Assembly: GCA_016650415.1 (NCBI GenBank)
Contig: JAENVU010000480.1
Coordinates: 1 to 6,997 of the forward strand
Reading direction: 5' to 3'
DNA from: Acidimicrobiia bacterium
GTDB lineage: Bacteria; Actinomycetota; Acidimicrobiia; IMCC26256; JAENVU01
DNA length: 6,997 bases
Shown one piece after another: positions 6,263 through 6,997 of the stretch. The notes under the pieces were generated by a model. The model was not told the DNA's origin. It saw only the letters and a list, made by a program, of their open reading frames with translations, and did not search any database. Every line of letters begins with the position of its first letter. The stretch's first letter is position 1. The position numbers and the translations under genes are program-made.

Positions 6263-6997
6263 TCAGACCAGGAACGGCAGATAATCGGGGGACCGATGAG
6301 ACGGTGCGAAGAGCCAGCATTCCAGGGCGTATCGATCTTCGCTCATGTTCGCGTGGAAGTACGTGCGGTGGAGGAAGCGTTCGTCGAAGAGGATCCCGTC
6401 ACCCGGTTCGAACTCCGGACAAACCGCGGGTGCGTCGGCTGCCACCTCCTCGACGGCCTCCGGCGCGATCGAGTTGGGGAACAAGCCGCCTTCGAGCGAC
6501 AGGATCTCGTCCACTCGCTTCGGCACAACTTCGAGGCCGGGCGTCGGGCGGTCGCCGCCGCACGGTGAGAGCGCCACCCACACGTTCATCGTGCGCACGT
6601 CCGATCCGAGGAACGCTCCATCCTGGTGCCAGGTGGCAAGACGGAACGTGGGCTCCAGACGGCGAAGCGTCGACTTCTGCAGGGAGAAGCAAGGACGCTC
6701 CCCGAAATGACCAGCGACGGCGGCGATGACGCCACGCGATGTCAGCAGGTCGAGGATCAACGCGGTGTTCGCGGGCGAGTCGGCCATCCAGATCCCGCCT
6801 CGCCCTTGGACCATGGACCGCATGTTGACGCCTTCCGACGCTGGATACCGCTGGTACCAGGAGGCGCTTTCGTCGTCGGAATCATCGCCGTCGGGGCGAT
6901 CGAGTTGTGCCTGGGCGCGGTGCATGCCCTCGAGGATGCGCCGCACATCGCCAGCTTCGAGGAGGTTCCGCACGATCAGCGCGCCGTGGTGAGCGAC
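6263..6997 (-). CDS. Phytanoyl-CoA dioxygenase (PhyH) family Fe(II)/2-oxoglutarate oxygenase, N-terminus cut by window edge
   Basis: The frame is open to the right edge, giving 244 codons. Numbered from that edge, the iron site is His124-x-Asp126 (in TWHQDGAFLG) with distal His210 (in FLHRTYF). Arg222 in DRYALECW is placed to bind the 2-oxoglutarate carboxylate. FEPGDGILFDE just before the distal His is typical of the PhyH cupin core. An acidic segment at 33-43 (DRPDGDDSDDE) looks like a surface loop. The first in-frame start is a GTG at 6973. However, the eight codons before it (VAHHGALI) continue smoothly into VRNLLEAGDV, the standard opening helix and strand of PhyH proteins, so the true start is probably beyond the window. 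Members hydroxylate varied small molecules and lipid or sugar conjugates. The operon-like link to an acyltransferase points to product tailoring, with substrate unknown. Confidence 0.87.
   Translation of the reverse strand, partial: VAHHGALIVRNLLEAGDVRRILEGMHRAQAQLDRPDGDDSDDESASWYQRYPASEGVNMRSMVQGRGGIWMADSPANTALILDLLTSRGVIAAVAGHFGERPCFSLQKSTLRRLEPTFRLATWHQDGAFLGSDVRTMNVWVALSPCGGDRPTPGLEVVPKRVDEILSLEGGLFPNSIAPEAVEEVAADAPAVCPEFEPGDGILFDERFLHRTYFHANMSEDRYALECWLFAPSHRSPDYLPFLV

Noticed and set aside
6246..6320. Start of copy B at the ATG at 6320
   Set aside because: It would overlap the PhyH coding sequence by about 58 bases and add 25 residues with no hexapeptide-family character. The ATG at 6245 fits the gap after the PhyH stop.
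6971..6973. GTG at 6973 as the true PhyH start
   Set aside because: The frame stays open to the window edge, and the codons just before it (VAHHGALI) look like the normal PhyH N-terminus, so the gene most likely starts outside the window.

Overview
The window is GC-rich and shows the strong third-position G/C bias of an actinobacterium. Two genes have a TAnnnT -10-like box 6-9 nt upstream of a GTG start and no Shine-Dalgarno sequence, the usual form of leaderless actinobacterial transcripts. The domain types present suggest an Acidimicrobiia-like environmental lineage, but that is inference from style and not a taxonomic assignment. I saw no tRNA, rRNA, CRISPR array, transposase or integrase.

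Layout. (1) The left 1.4 kb, minus strand, holds the first 473 codons of a secreted Asp-box (BNR/Ycf48-like) beta-propeller protein whose 3' end lies outside the window. (2) A 92-bp divergent intergenic region follows. (3) The plus strand then carries one 1093-residue multidomain protein: an N-terminal class I methyltransferase, a TylF/macrocin-O-methyltransferase-like domain, a family 2 glycosyltransferase, and a C-terminal domain like cephalosporin hydroxylase CmcI. (4) Next on the plus strand is a small left-handed beta-helix (hexapeptide-repeat) acyltransferase. (5) Converging on it from the right are a second, paralogous hexapeptide acyltransferase and, directly upstream of that, a phytanoyl-CoA dioxygenase (PhyH)-family Fe(II)/2-oxoglutarate oxygenase whose 5' end is cut by the window edge.

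Taken together, genes 3-5 look like part of a cluster that builds and decorates a glycan or small glycoconjugate: glycosyl transfer, O-methylation, O-acylation and hydroxylation. The exact product cannot be read from this window. The propeller gene is divergent and exported, and probably independent.

The most unusual point is the 1093-residue protein. It has three Rossmann methyltransferase-like modules around one glycosyltransferase. In two of the three (TylF-like and CmcI-like), ungapped alignment to the family consensus from memory shows the metal-binding/catalytic Asp-x-Asp replaced by Gly-x-Gly and Gly-x-Cys. These two modules therefore look like pseudoenzymes kept for binding or scaffolding, leaving the N-terminal module as the only methyltransferase with intact acidic residues.
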